A stretch of 64,000 bases of DNA, from positions 124,001 to 188,000 of the forward strand of contig JALUUL010000086.1 in the NCBI GenBank assembly GCA_027021385.1. The letters run 5' to 3'. This DNA comes from Planctomycetota bacterium (GTDB lineage Bacteria; Planctomycetota; UBA1135; GCA-002748355). Each line of letters begins with the position of its first letter. Position 1 is the stretch's first letter. Shown piece after piece: positions 9,532 to 17,661 of the stretch. The translations under genes and the position numbers were made by a program. Under the pieces are notes generated by a model that saw only the letters and a program-made list of their open reading frames with translations, made no database searches and was not told the DNA's origin.

Positions 9532-10317
9532 TCAACCCCCGGCGCGGCCGTAGCGCGCGAGGACCGAGGGGATCAGGGCGCGGAGACGCCGGGCGCGGGC
9601 CTCGGGGGCGGGGTGGGTCGAGAGGAAGAGGTCGAGCGGACTCCGGGCCCCGCTCAGACGGGCCATCTTCTCCCAGAGACGAACGGCCTCCCGGGGGTCG
9701 TAGCCGGCCTGCACCATCAGGTGGAGTCCGATCTCGTCCGCCTCGCTCTCCTGGGTGCGGGAATGGGGGAGGACGAAACCGAGCTTCGTGACCGCGCCGT
9801 AGGCCGTCATGACCTTCGTTCGGGTCGCCGCCCGGCCGGGATCGCGACCCCCGAGGAAGGCTTGGAGAAGATCGCCGAAGGCCCGGAAGCCGATCGAGCG
9901 GCTGATGCGTTCGTTGCCGTGCCGCGCGAGGGCGTGGGCGATCTCGTGTCCCATGACGGCCGCGATCTGGTCCTCGTTCCGGCAGATCTTCAGGATGCCG
10001 GTGTAGAAGGCCATCTTCCCCCCCGGAAGGCACCATGCGTTGACGACGTCGTCGGCCTCGAGGAGCCGGACCTCCCATTCCCAGGACTTGCCGGTGTAGG
10101 GGAGGAGGCGGCGCAGCACGCCCCTAAGCCTCGCGACCTCGGGGCCGGTCCGGACCTCGGGGTAATCCGCGAGCGCCTCGGGATAGGACTTTTCCCCGAG
10201 ACGGATCTCCTGTTCCTCGCTCAGGAGGGTGAACTGCCTGCGCCCGGTGATCAGAACCGTGCTGCAGGCGGCGAGGAGGAGGAGGGGGAGGATCGAAAAA
10301 GCCTGGCCTGGTCGCAT
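9532..10317 (-). CDS. M48-family metalloprotease lipoprotein (LoiP/YcaL/Oma1-like)
   Basis: A 261-residue zinc endopeptidase. Start taken at ATG 10317, giving a signal sequence with lipobox LLLLAACS; a longer frame back to 10725 is antisense to the next gene and is rejected. The HExxH zinc motif is present in GHEIAHALARHG, and the third ligand is the Glu in ESEADEIGL. This arrangement matches periplasmic M48 lipoproteins that degrade misfolded envelope proteins. Divergent from the methyltransferase gene with 64 bases between the two starts, and convergent with the FG-GAP gene. Quality control of envelope proteins is the likely role by family. Confidence 0.88.
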   Translation of the reverse strand: MRPGQAFSILPLLLLAACSTVLITGRRQFTLLSEEQEIRLGEKSYPEALADYPEVRTGPEVARLRGVLRRLLPYTGKSWEWEVRLLEADDVVNAWCLPGGKMAFYTGILKICRNEDQIAAVMGHEIAHALARHGNERISRSIGFRAFGDLLQAFLGGRDPGRAATRTKVMTAYGAVTKLGFVLPHSRTQESEADEIGLHLMVQAGYDPREAVRLWEKMARLSGARSPLDLFLSTHPAPEARARRLRALIPSVLARYGRAGG

Positions 10318-10381
10318 CTTGTCTGGATCCTTGCGTCCCTCAGCATAGGACGGGATGCTCGGTCGGCGAGGCGGGGATTCG

Positions 10382-11017
10382 ATGAAAGAACATCCGGATT
10401 GGAACCGACGATACCTGGAGGGAGACACCCCCTGGGACCAGGGGGGGCCTTCCCCCGCCCTCGTAACCCGGCGGCGGAGGGAGCCGATCTTCCCCCCGGG
10501 GAGCCGGATCCTCGTGCCCGGCGCGGGCCGGGGGCATGACGCCCTCTTCCTCGCCTCGGAGGGTTTCGAGGTCGTCGCCGTGGACCTCGCGGAGGAGGCC
10601 GTCCGGGCGGGGCGGCGGGCCGCGGCGCTTGCCGGCCTGTCCTCCCTCTGCGAGTTCCGCCAAGCCGATCTCTTCGAGCTGCCGCGGGAGGAACGGGAGG
10701 CCTTCGACGGGGTCTTCGAACACACCTGCTATTGCGCGATCGATCCCGGACTGCGAGGGGACTACGTCACGGCCGTGCGGGATTGCCTGAGGCCCGGCGG
10801 TCTCTTCCTCGGGCTGATGTTCCCGATGGAGGAGAGGGAAGGGGGGCCCCCCTACGGACTCGACGAGACCGAGATCCGGGAACGCTTCGAGGGGGCGGGC
10901 TTCCTTCTCCTTCGGAGCGCGGAGGCCGAGGGCTCACCGCCCGCGCGGGCCGGACGCGAGCGCTGGATGGAGTTCGAGCGCGCGGGTGGAGAGGCCGGAG
11001 GGACCTCTCGCGGCTGA
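10382..11017 (+). CDS. TPMT-like SAM-dependent methyltransferase
   Basis: A 211-residue class I methyltransferase of the thiopurine S-methyltransferase/thiol methyltransferase family. The start ATG 10382 gives the family opening HPDWNRRYLEGDTPWDQG; the ATG at 10355 would add nine unmatched residues. The SAM-binding glycine motif is VPGAGRGHDALFLA, followed by the acidic strand end VVAVDLAEEAV, and the family motif EHTCYCAIDPGLR is present. Enzymes of this group methylate small thiol, halide, selenium or tellurium compounds; the substrate here is unknown. The stop codon lies within the promoter-like sequence of the next gene. Confidence 0.85.
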   Translation: MKEHPDWNRRYLEGDTPWDQGGPSPALVTRRRREPIFPPGSRILVPGAGRGHDALFLASEGFEVVAVDLAEEAVRAGRRAAALAGLSSLCEFRQADLFELPREEREAFDGVFEHTCYCAIDPGLRGDYVTAVRDCLRPGGLFLGLMFPMEEREGGPPYGLDETEIRERFEGAGFLLLRSAEAEGSPPARAGRERWMEFERAGGEAGGTSRG

Positions 11018-11042
11018 CAGGGGGCGACCCCGGGCCTATCAT
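11014..11042 (+). promoter_or_regulatory. Candidate sigma-70 promoter
   Basis: CTGACA, 17 bases, TATCAT. It overlaps the methyltransferase stop codon and lies 82 bases before the next start (11124), so the YkgJ-type gene can be transcribed on its own. Read by eye; no expression data. Confidence 0.45.
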
Positions 11043-11123
11043 CCTCCGCTTCGCTCGGGACCCGACGCGTCCGGTCCCGAAACCGCGGACCAGGGAGGAC
11101 CGGCCGGGGCCGGTTGCGATGGA

Positions 11124-11750
11124 ATGGGCAAGACCAAAGAAAAGAGCCGGGAACCGAAGGCCCAGCGACTCGGACGGCGGAACCCGGAACTCGAACTCCT
11201 GTTCCGGCACCTCGACGAGATCGAGATCCGCCTGGACGACGAGGAACTCGAGGTGACCTCGACCTATCCCGACCGGGGAAACGAATTCGGATCGGGCAAC
11301 CTGTCGATGTCGCGGACCTTCGATCTCGAAGAGCACGAAGGCCTGCGCGACCTCGTCCGGAAGCTGGTCGGCGCGATCCAGGACGCCCTGGCGGAGGGAG
11401 ACGAGGACTACGATCCCGATCGTTGCGACCGCTGCGTGAAATCCGATTGCTGCGGATTCGACCGGATCCACCTGAACGAGGAGGAGCGACGCCGGATCCT
11501 GGATTTCCTCGGAAAGGAGGATACCGAGCGGGAGAACCGGCGTTATTTCCTCCCCGATGACGACCTGAGCGGCTACTACGTGACCGTTTTCAAGCAGGTC
11601 GACGGGCATTGCGTCTTCCTGAAGCCCGTCGAGGGGCAGATGCGCTGTTCGATCTACCCGGTGAGGCCGCAGGTCTGCCGGGACTTCGACGCGGCCTACT
11701 GCACCGAATGGAGCAAGCTCCTTCCACGGAGGAAGGCTCGGAGGTCCTGA
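11124..11750 (+). CDS. YkgJ-family cysteine-cluster protein (putative zinc/iron-binding)
   Basis: A 208-residue protein starting at ATG 11124; an earlier in-frame ATG at 10986 falls within the previous gene and lacks a matching sequence. The C-terminal half contains the CxxCxxxxCC cluster (CDRCVKSDCC) followed by the later RCSIYPVRPQVCRDF segment and a final Cys, which define the YkgJ/UPF0153 family, thought to bind a metal ion. Residues about 20-100 are charged and family-poor. The family has no firmly established biochemical function. It has its own promoter candidate just upstream. Confidence 0.75.
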   Translation: MGKTKEKSREPKAQRLGRRNPELELLFRHLDEIEIRLDDEELEVTSTYPDRGNEFGSGNLSMSRTFDLEEHEGLRDLVRKLVGAIQDALAEGDEDYDPDRCDRCVKSDCCGFDRIHLNEEERRRILDFLGKEDTERENRRYFLPDDDLSGYYVTVFKQVDGHCVFLKPVEGQMRCSIYPVRPQVCRDFDAAYCTEWSKLLPRRKARRS

Positions 11751-11888
11751 GCTTCCGCCCGGGGGGCGACCCGGATCCGGCTGGAGAGGAGGGTGGAATT
11801 CCGATTTCGCAAGGAATCGCGAATCGGACTCAACCTCCGGACGGGGGCGGTCCGAAAGGGCTGCCGAACCCCCGAACGAGGTAGTCCT

Positions 11889-12500
11889 ATGGTCTCCGCC
11901 CGCAGCACCGGCCCTTCCTCCCCCCCGAAACCTCCTTCCCGCCCGGCGGCTCGGGTCGAGGTCCCTCCGCAAGAGCGGATCCAGGACCCGCCTCGAGTCG
12001 GCTTCCTCGGAACGATCCTGACCGAGTGCGAGTTCGATGCGGAGGCCCGCGAGGCCCTCGACGACCTCCGGTCGGACCTGGGGACGAGGGTCTACGACCT
12101 CGCCCGGCAGCTCGCCGAACGCGGCCGGACCGCCGCCTTGAAGGCCGAGGGCCTCCTCTCTCCCGACCTCTTCGACGAGGGACCCGAGACCCGTCCCTCG
12201 ATCGAACGGCTCCGCCGCTCCGCCGCGACCCAGTGGTTGGCCGCGACCCTCGAGGGCCGTTTCGACAGTGAGTTCTCGCGACTCGTCCGGCACCAGTGGA
12301 TGCCGATCCTTCTGGCGGACTTCCGGGAGGAACACCCGGCTCCGGTCCTCGTCGGCCACCTGTTGGACTATGCGCAAGGCCTCCTGGACGCTTGGATCTT
12401 CGAGGACACCGAGGAGAACCTCGTCCCGGCGGCGCGCCGCCGGGACGCCGTCGAGAAGGCCTTCCGAATCCAGCGCAGGCTCTTCGGCCTCGAGAGCTGA
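11889..12500 (+). CDS. Hypothetical protein, possible protoglobin/globin-sensor fold
   Basis: A 203-residue soluble protein. ATG 11889 follows a GAGG ribosome binding site; the ATG at 11793 adds a low-complexity stretch and is less likely. The first 45 residues are Pro/Ser-rich and probably disordered. Residues about 50-200 are all-helical, and the spacing of SIERLRRSAATQWLAA, LEGRFDSEFSRLVRHQW and RDAVEKAFRIQRRLF resembles globin-coupled sensor/protoglobin domains: the helix pair around a GxFDxxF turn, then a His where the proximal heme ligand would be (RHQWMPIL). Conservation is too weak to claim heme binding. No output domain is attached. Lies between the YkgJ gene and tRNA-Arg. Confidence 0.55.
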   Translation: MVSARSTGPSSPPKPPSRPAARVEVPPQERIQDPPRVGFLGTILTECEFDAEAREALDDLRSDLGTRVYDLARQLAERGRTAALKAEGLLSPDLFDEGPETRPSIERLRRSAATQWLAATLEGRFDSEFSRLVRHQWMPILLADFREEHPAPVLVGHLLDYAQGLLDAWIFEDTEENLVPAARRRDAVEKAFRIQRRLFGLES

Positions 12501-12593
12501 GGTCCCGGGAGGAAGGCGGCCCCCTTCCCTCCCTCCTGCGGGGGGAACCCGCCGGTGTGGGGGGGAGACGCTCTCCGGGCCCTCTCCTCCCCC

Positions 12594-12621
12594 TTGACCG
12601 GGGCCGCGCCGCGCCTATCCT
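12594..12621 (+). promoter_or_regulatory. Promoter of tRNA-Arg
   Basis: TTGACC, 16 bases, TATCCT, ending 13 bases before the mature tRNA 5' end. Both hexamers are close to the sigma-70 consensus and the distance fits initiation just ahead of the tRNA. Confidence 0.65.
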
Positions 12622-12634
12622 TCTCCGCCCGCGC

Positions 12635-12711
12635 GTACCCGTAGCTCAATTGGATAGAGCACCTGACTACGGATCAGGAGGTTGAGGGTTCGACTCCTTC
12701 CGGGTACGCCA
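12635..12711 (+). tRNA. tRNA-Arg (anticodon ACG)
   Basis: Complete cloverleaf. The acceptor stem GTACCCG pairs with CGGGTAC without mismatch; the D stem is GCTC/GAGC; the anticodon stem CCTGA/TCAGG encloses the loop CTACGGA with anticodon ACG (positions 34-36; the A is normally deaminated to inosine so that CGU, CGC and CGA are read). The T arm GAGGG/CCTTC holds one G-T pair around the TTCGACT loop. The discriminator is G and the CCA end is encoded. A good promoter lies directly upstream. Confidence 0.97.
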
Positions 12712-13041
12712 ACCCTCTCCTCCGCCCGCCCATTCCCTCCCTTTCCCTGCCTTGCCGCTCCGGGAGGCGCTCCGGAATCCCCTTGTCCGGGGGGCTTCTC
12801 CGAAATCCCCGGGGGGGCCCTCATTTCCGCCATCCCTGCCAACTTCAGTGGGTGCGCGAGACCGTCGGTGCGCGGGGGGGGACCCTCATTTCCGCCATCC
12901 CCGCCAACCGATTCAGGGAACCGGACGATCCCCTCCTTGCGTTCCGGAAAAGGATGCGGATTTTTGTTGCGATCCATATGTTGCAAGGTAGTTTTTGAGA
13001 ATCATCCGCAACTAAGGAGTCCCGAAGAACCGGGAGAAACG
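12712..13041. other. Intergenic region downstream of tRNA-Arg
   Basis: 330 bases without a convincing gene. The left two thirds are GC-rich and hold a 26-base direct repeat (see next entry). The right part (about 12955-13041) is markedly AT-richer, with runs of T and three copies of the word GTTGC or its complement, and leads into the GGGAGA ribosome binding site of the barrel gene; it probably carries that gene's promoter, but no clear pair of hexamers could be chosen. Confidence 0.6.
12818..12908. repeat. 26-base direct repeat, two copies
   Basis: Copies at 12818-12843 and 12883-12908 differ by one base; each begins CCCTCATTTCCGCC and is preceded by a run of seven or more G. Start-to-start distance is 65 bases. 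Placed about 110 bases after a tRNA gene. Could be a decayed dispersed repeat or integration scar; no integrase is nearby. Confidence 0.7.
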
Positions 13042-14370
13042 ATGGTAACCAAAGGAATAAACGAAAGTTACGCAACAATTTCCTTCGTCAGGGCCATGGT
13101 ATTCGGAGCGATCTGTCTTCTGACTGCCGCGTCCCCCCTCTCCTCGCAGGACCCGGGCTCGAAGAAGGGGGGAATCCTCGATTCGGGGACCGGAACCTAC
13201 CGGACCGGAACCCGGAGACCGAGGGCGGCCGAGGCCGCTCTCCCGGGCCAGGTCGGAGACCCTACCCCGAAGCTCCGGGGGGACGAACTCTTCGACTACG
13301 AGTTCGAGATCGAGGGCTACGTCGATGTCCGGTTCTATGACCGGGAAGGCGAGAAGCGGAGATTCGAACTCAAGCGCTTCGTTCCCGAGATCGAGGGGAT
13401 GCTGAGCCCGCACGTCTTCTTTTCGGTCGAGGTCGAACTCGAGGACGGGGCCGAGGAGATCACCTTCGAGAAGGCCGTGGTCGAATACCAGCCGATTCCG
13501 GAGTTCGCCGTGAGCGCGGGCGTGCACCTCGTGCCCCTGGGCAGGGTCAACCTCTACCACGACGGGCCCGAACTCGAGTTCACCGACCGTCCCCTCGTCG
13601 ACAGGTTCATCATTCCTTCGACCTACCGGGACGCGGGGCTCGGATTCCGAGGCCGACTCGGGAGTCTCCCCGGGGATGGAAACCTCGAGGCCTCCGTCTT
13701 GATCCACGGAGGGCTGCGGGGGCAGGACGCCGACGGGACCTACCTGATCGATCGCACCAAGGGCTTCCGCCGGGCCCGGACGCACCTCCCGACGGGGGGC
13801 GGCTTCTCGTCCTACGAGGACAACAACGGGGGCGCGACCGTCACGGCGCGGCTCGAGGCCGAGGGTCCGGGATACCGGGTCGGACTCTCCGGGCTTCACG
13901 GGAGCTGGGATCTCGAGGGCCGCCTGGACCTGGATCTCGCGGTCCTGGACGTGGATACCGACAGTCGCCTCTTGCCGTCCCTCGAGGCTTCGATTCCGGG
14001 GAGACTGCTGTTCCGAGGACAGGTCGTCTGGGGACGCCTCGAACGGGATGCGGCCGCCAGGGCCGGGGGGGTTCCGGGAGGCGTCGGGGGGGGATACCTC
14101 CAGGTCGGATGGCGCCTGCCCCTCTCCTCCGGAAAGAGCGACGGGATTCCGAAGTTCTTCGACGAGGAGGCGAGTCTGACCTTCCTCCTGCGCGGGGAAA
14201 GGGTCGAACTGGACGGGGCCCGTCTCGATCGCAACGAGTTCTCGATCAACTTCCGCCCCAATGGGGAGATGAGCGTGATCCGCTTCGGATACCAGTGGAA
14301 CCTCGAGGGCGGATCGACTCCCGGGGCCCGGAACAACGCCTTCGTCGCCTCCTTCACGACTTCGTTCTGA
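13042..14370 (+). CDS. Outer-membrane beta-barrel (porin-like) protein
   Basis: A 442-residue protein with an N-terminal signal peptide (hydrophobic core around residues 15-30, cleavage near AASPLSSQD). After a basic linker to about residue 75 the sequence alternates aromatic/aliphatic with charged residues, as in amphipathic beta-strands, for example YEFEIEGYVDVRFYDREG and MLSPHVFFSVEVELEDG, and it ends in a terminal Phe (FVASFTTSF), a common barrel-assembly signal. The layout matches phosphate-selective (OprO/P-like) porin relatives in which EGYVDV.F is followed by GxLxPHVFF-type strands. The solute is unknown. The first 20 codons are AT-richer than the rest, which helps initiation. Followed by strong inverted repeats. 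Confidence 0.7.
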   Translation: MVTKGINESYATISFVRAMVFGAICLLTAASPLSSQDPGSKKGGILDSGTGTYRTGTRRPRAAEAALPGQVGDPTPKLRGDELFDYEFEIEGYVDVRFYDREGEKRRFELKRFVPEIEGMLSPHVFFSVEVELEDGAEEITFEKAVVEYQPIPEFAVSAGVHLVPLGRVNLYHDGPELEFTDRPLVDRFIIPSTYRDAGLGFRGRLGSLPGDGNLEASVLIHGGLRGQDADGTYLIDRTKGFRRARTHLPTGGGFSSYEDNNGGATVTARLEAEGPGYRVGLSGLHGSWDLEGRLDLDLAVLDVDTDSRLLPSLEASIPGRLLFRGQVVWGRLERDAAARAGGVPGGVGGGYLQVGWRLPLSSGKSDGIPKFFDEEASLTFLLRGERVELDGARLDRNEFSINFRPNGEMSVIRFGYQWNLEGGSTPGARNNAFVASFTTSF

Positions 14371-14432
14371 TCCGGAGGAGCGGCCCGCTCCGGGCGACCT
14401 CGGGCCGGTCTCGCCGGGGGTCGCCCCGGATC

Positions 14433-14473
14433 CCGTGTCCGGAGACGGCGCACCCCGCGGTCTCCGGACACGG
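14433..14473. terminator. 14-bp perfect inverted repeat after the barrel gene
   Basis: CCGTGTCCGGAGAC (14433-14446) pairs exactly with its complement at 14460-14473 around a 13-base loop. A smaller hairpin (GGAGCG/CGCTCC, 14377-14391) lies six bases after the barrel stop codon. No T-run follows, so this may be an intrinsic terminator of the GC-rich type, or an operator for the pcrA gene that starts 42 bases later. Confidence 0.5.
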
Positions 14474-14514
14474 CGTGGCCGCGGGGGAATCGGGCGCTAC
14501 GATCCCTCCTCCGT

Positions 14515-16722
14515 ATGCATCGGCTGTGCGAAGACCTGAACGAGGCCCAGAAGGAGGCCGTCCTCCACGAGGATGGCCCCCTTCTCGTCGTCGCCGGAGC
14601 GGGCTCGGGGAAGACGCGGGTCATCACGCGACGGATCGCCCGCCTGGTGGCCTCGGGAATCCCGGAATGGAGACTGCTCGGGCTGACCTTCACGAACAAG
14701 GCGGCCCGGGAGATGGCCGAGAGGGTCGAGGACTTGGTCCCCGGGGCCCGGGTGCGTCTCAGCACCTTCCACTCGGCCTGCGCCCGTTTCCTCCGGATCC
14801 ACGCCCCGAGGATCGGGTTCACGAAGGAATACACGATCTACGACACGACCGACAGGGACCGGCTGCTCAAGTCCCTGTGCCGGGACCTCTCGATCTCCCC
14901 CCGCGAAGTGCGCCCTTCGGTGCTCGGAGCCCGGATCTCCCGGCTCAAGAACGAGGGGGTCTGGCCCCACGATTTCGCGCCCGATCCCTTCGCTCCGTTC
15001 GACGAGTTCGTCGGACGGGTCTATGGACCGTACATGGAAACCCTGCGTTCGATGAACGCGATGGACTTCGACGACCTCCTCTTGCGCTTCCTCCACCTGC
15101 TCGACGAGGAGGAGGACGTCCGCAGGGAACTCGGGGGCCGTTTCCTTCACATCCTGGTCGATGAGTTCCAGGACACGAACCGCATCCAGTACGAGATCGT
15201 CAAGAGACTGGCCGCGGTGCACGGGAACCTTTGCGTCGTCGGGGACCCCGACCAGTCGATCTACCGTTTCCGGGGGGCGGAGGTCGGGAACATCCTCTCC
15301 TTTCCCGAGGACTGGCCCGGGACGCGTGTCCTCAAGCTCGAGAGGAACTACCGCTCGACCGCGAACATCCTCTCCTTCGCGCAGCGGGTGATCGCCTGCA
15401 ATCGGTTGCGCCACGAAAAGGTCCTCCTGCCCGTGCTGGACGAGGGGGAGCCCGTCCGGCTCCACCGGGCGGAGGACGCGGAGGCGGAGGCGCGGTGGGT
15501 CCGGGGCCGGGTCCTGGAACTCCTCGACCGCCGGGTGGACCCGGGCCGGATCGCGGTCTTCTATCGCGCCCGCTTCCTCTCGAGAGGACTCGAGACGATC
15601 TTCCGGCGCGGAGGGATCCCGTTCCAACTCGTCGGGGATCTCGGGTTCTTCGAGAGGAAGGAGGTCAAGGATCTGCTCTCCTTCCTCAAGGTCTGCGTGA
15701 ATCCGCGCGATCTCCTGTCCTTCGAGCGCGTGCTGAACGTCCCCCCGCGGGGGATCGGGAAGGTGTCGGCCGAACGCCTTCGAGCCGCCGCCGCTAGGGC
15801 GGGGCTCGGACCGGCCGAGTTCCTGCGAAGGGGGGAGGCGCCGGAGGACGCCCCGAAACGGGCGAGAGAGGGCATGCGGGCTCTCGGGGGGATCCTCCGG
15901 GAAGCCGGGGAGGCCTCGTGGCGTTCGGTCGCGGAGACCCTCGAGGTCTTCCTCGATCGGACCTCCTACATCGAGGAGGTTTGCCGGACGGGAGGGCCCG
16001 AGGACGCGGACCGGGAAGAGAACGTCGGCGAACTCCTGCGCGACGCCCGCCGCTTCGACGAGGAATGCGAGGCCCGGCGAGGGCGGACAGGGGAGGAGGA
16101 GATCCACCCGGTGGCCGGATACCTCGCCCAGGTCAGCCTCCTGACGGATGCGGAAGAAGAGACGGGGGGCGGAGAGGGGCGGATCCAGTTGATGACCGTG
16201 CACGCGGCCAAGGGGCTCGAGTTCGACCACGTGTTCGTGATCGGCCTCGAGGAGGGGATCTTCCCCCACGGCCGGTCGATCGAGGAGCCCGAGGGCCTGG
16301 AGGAGGAGAGGAGGCTCTTCTACGTCGCGGCGACGAGAGCCCGGAAGAGCCTCCATCTCTCGCTGGCCGAACGGCGGACGAGCTTCGAGGGGGGGAGCCG
16401 CTGGACCGATCCCTCCCGTTTCCTGATCGAGGGGGGGATCGACTGCGGAGCGGACCCGGAGACCCCGCGAGGAGCGGAGGATCCGGCGGAGGAGGACCTG
16501 GGCGGAGGTTGGGGCGAGGCCCCGGAACCTTTCTTCCATGATCCGGATTCCGCGCCCGAGTTCCGGAAGGGAGAACGGGTCCGGCACGCGAGCTTCGGCC
16601 TGGGGAAGATCCTGAAGGTCCGGGGGCGGGGCGCCCGGGCGAAGGTCGAGGTTCTCTTCCCGTCCGGAGTGCGTACCCTGCTCCTCGAGTACGCGAACCT
16701 GCAGCGAGTGGAAGAGGTTTGA
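14515..16722 (+). CDS. pcrA: ATP-dependent DNA helicase PcrA/UvrD
   Basis: A 735-residue superfamily 1A 3'-5' helicase used in nucleotide-excision repair and replication-fork upkeep. All motifs are present: Q-motif LNEAQKEAV, Walker A GAGSGKT (28-34), LTFTNKAAREM, STFHSAC, Walker B LVDEFQDTN (D216, E217), GDPDQSIYRFRGA, ERNYRS, motif V LMTVHAAKGLEF and motif VI YVAATRAR. The C-terminus (about 690-735: GERVRHASFGLGKILKV) is the small SH3/Tudor-like domain typical of PcrA, which binds RNA polymerase. Length is normal for the family. It ends two bases before the AAA+ gene, so the two are probably cotranscribed. Confidence 0.97.
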   Translation: MHRLCEDLNEAQKEAVLHEDGPLLVVAGAGSGKTRVITRRIARLVASGIPEWRLLGLTFTNKAAREMAERVEDLVPGARVRLSTFHSACARFLRIHAPRIGFTKEYTIYDTTDRDRLLKSLCRDLSISPREVRPSVLGARISRLKNEGVWPHDFAPDPFAPFDEFVGRVYGPYMETLRSMNAMDFDDLLLRFLHLLDEEEDVRRELGGRFLHILVDEFQDTNRIQYEIVKRLAAVHGNLCVVGDPDQSIYRFRGAEVGNILSFPEDWPGTRVLKLERNYRSTANILSFAQRVIACNRLRHEKVLLPVLDEGEPVRLHRAEDAEAEARWVRGRVLELLDRRVDPGRIAVFYRARFLSRGLETIFRRGGIPFQLVGDLGFFERKEVKDLLSFLKVCVNPRDLLSFERVLNVPPRGIGKVSAERLRAAAARAGLGPAEFLRRGEAPEDAPKRAREGMRALGGILREAGEASWRSVAETLEVFLDRTSYIEEVCRTGGPEDADREENVGELLRDARRFDEECEARRGRTGEEEIHPVAGYLAQVSLLTDAEEETGGGEGRIQLMTVHAAKGLEFDHVFVIGLEEGIFPHGRSIEEPEGLEEERRLFYVAATRARKSLHLSLAERRTSFEGGSRWTDPSRFLIEGGIDCGADPETPRGAEDPAEEDLGGGWGEAPEPFFHDPDSAPEFRKGERVRHASFGLGKILKVRGRGARAKVEVLFPSGVRTLLLEYANLQRVEEV

Positions 16723-16724
16723 GG

Positions 16725-17648
16725 ATGGGCGAGACGGAGGAGGATCTCGATCGCGCTTTCCGGGAACTCCTGGAGCGCCTCGAGGAGTCCGTTCCCGAGA
16801 TCCAGGCCGAGGGGGCGAGGCGGCGATGGATCTCGCTGCTCGAAGATGCCGGACGGCGGGTCCTCGCGCGCCGGGAAGGCCGGTCCTTTCCGGGAGAGTT
16901 CGGCATCCTCGGAGCCTCGCCCGCGATGGAGAAGGTCTTCACCCTCCTCCGGAAAGTGCTCCCCTCGGACTACCCGGTCCTGGTCACGGGGGAGAGCGGG
17001 ACCGGCAAGGAACTCGTCGCCCGCGCCCTCCACGAATACGGCCCCCGGAAGGATCGGACCTTTCTCTCCGAGAACTGCGCCGCGATTCCCGAGACCCTTC
17101 TCGAATCCATCCTCTTCGGGCATGCGAAGGGGGCCTTCACCGGAGCGCATCGGGACAATCCCGGGCATTTCGTGGCGGCGGACCGGGGAACCTTGTTTCT
17201 GGACGAGATCGGAGACATGCCGCTCTCGATGCAGAGCAAGCTTCTCCGCGTCCTTCAGGACGGGGAGATCCGCCCGGTCGGGGGAGAGGGGGTCCGCAAG
17301 GTCGACGTCCGTCTGATCGCGGCGACGAACCGCGATCTCCGCCTGCGGGTCCGGGAGAAGGCCTTCCGCGAGGATCTCTTCTACAGGCTGAACGTTCTCG
17401 AGATCCATCTGCCCCCGCTGAGGGAACGGGGCGGGGACATCCTGCTTCTGGCGGAACATTTCCTGTTCCAGGCCTCCGAGGATCTCGGCCGTCCCCTCGA
17501 GCTGTCGGAGGACGCCCGGGACTTCCTGCGTACCCGATCCTGGCCCGGCAACGTCCGGCAGCTCGAGAACGAGATCCGCCGCGCGGCCGCCCTGGCCCGG
17601 GGGCCCGTTCTCGAACCCTCCGACTTCTCCCCGACCCTCGGGGACTGA
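16725..17648 (+). CDS. Sigma-54-type AAA+ activator lacking a DNA-binding domain
   Basis: A 307-residue protein; ATG 16725 is two bases after pcrA (TTG 16719 is an alternative). Residues 1-60 are a short helical region without a receiver, PAS or GAF fold. Residues 65-305 are a full sigma-54-interacting AAA+ domain: GASPAMEKV, Walker A GESGTGKE (89-96), the sigma-54 contact loop GAFTGA (136-141), Walker B GTLFLDEIGDM, sensor I AATNRDL and the WPGNVRQLEN sensor II segment. The protein stops right after this domain (SDFSPTLGD), where a Fis-type helix-turn-helix normally follows. It should still remodel sigma-54 holoenzyme but must find promoters without its own DNA contact, or through a partner. 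Cotranscription with a helicase is unusual. Confidence 0.88.
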   Translation: MGETEEDLDRAFRELLERLEESVPEIQAEGARRRWISLLEDAGRRVLARREGRSFPGEFGILGASPAMEKVFTLLRKVLPSDYPVLVTGESGTGKELVARALHEYGPRKDRTFLSENCAAIPETLLESILFGHAKGAFTGAHRDNPGHFVAADRGTLFLDEIGDMPLSMQSKLLRVLQDGEIRPVGGEGVRKVDVRLIAATNRDLRLRVREKAFREDLFYRLNVLEIHLPPLRERGGDILLLAEHFLFQASEDLGRPLELSEDARDFLRTRSWPGNVRQLENEIRRAAALARGPVLEPSDFSPTLGD

Positions 17649-17661
17649 GGCCGTTCCCTCC

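Noticed and set aside
12635-12708. Reading the tRNA acceptor stem two bases earlier (starting GCGTACC)
   Set aside because: The stem can be paired that way too, but then positions 8-9 and the D stem are out of register and the CCA end is not encoded; starting at G12635 fits all arms and the CCA.
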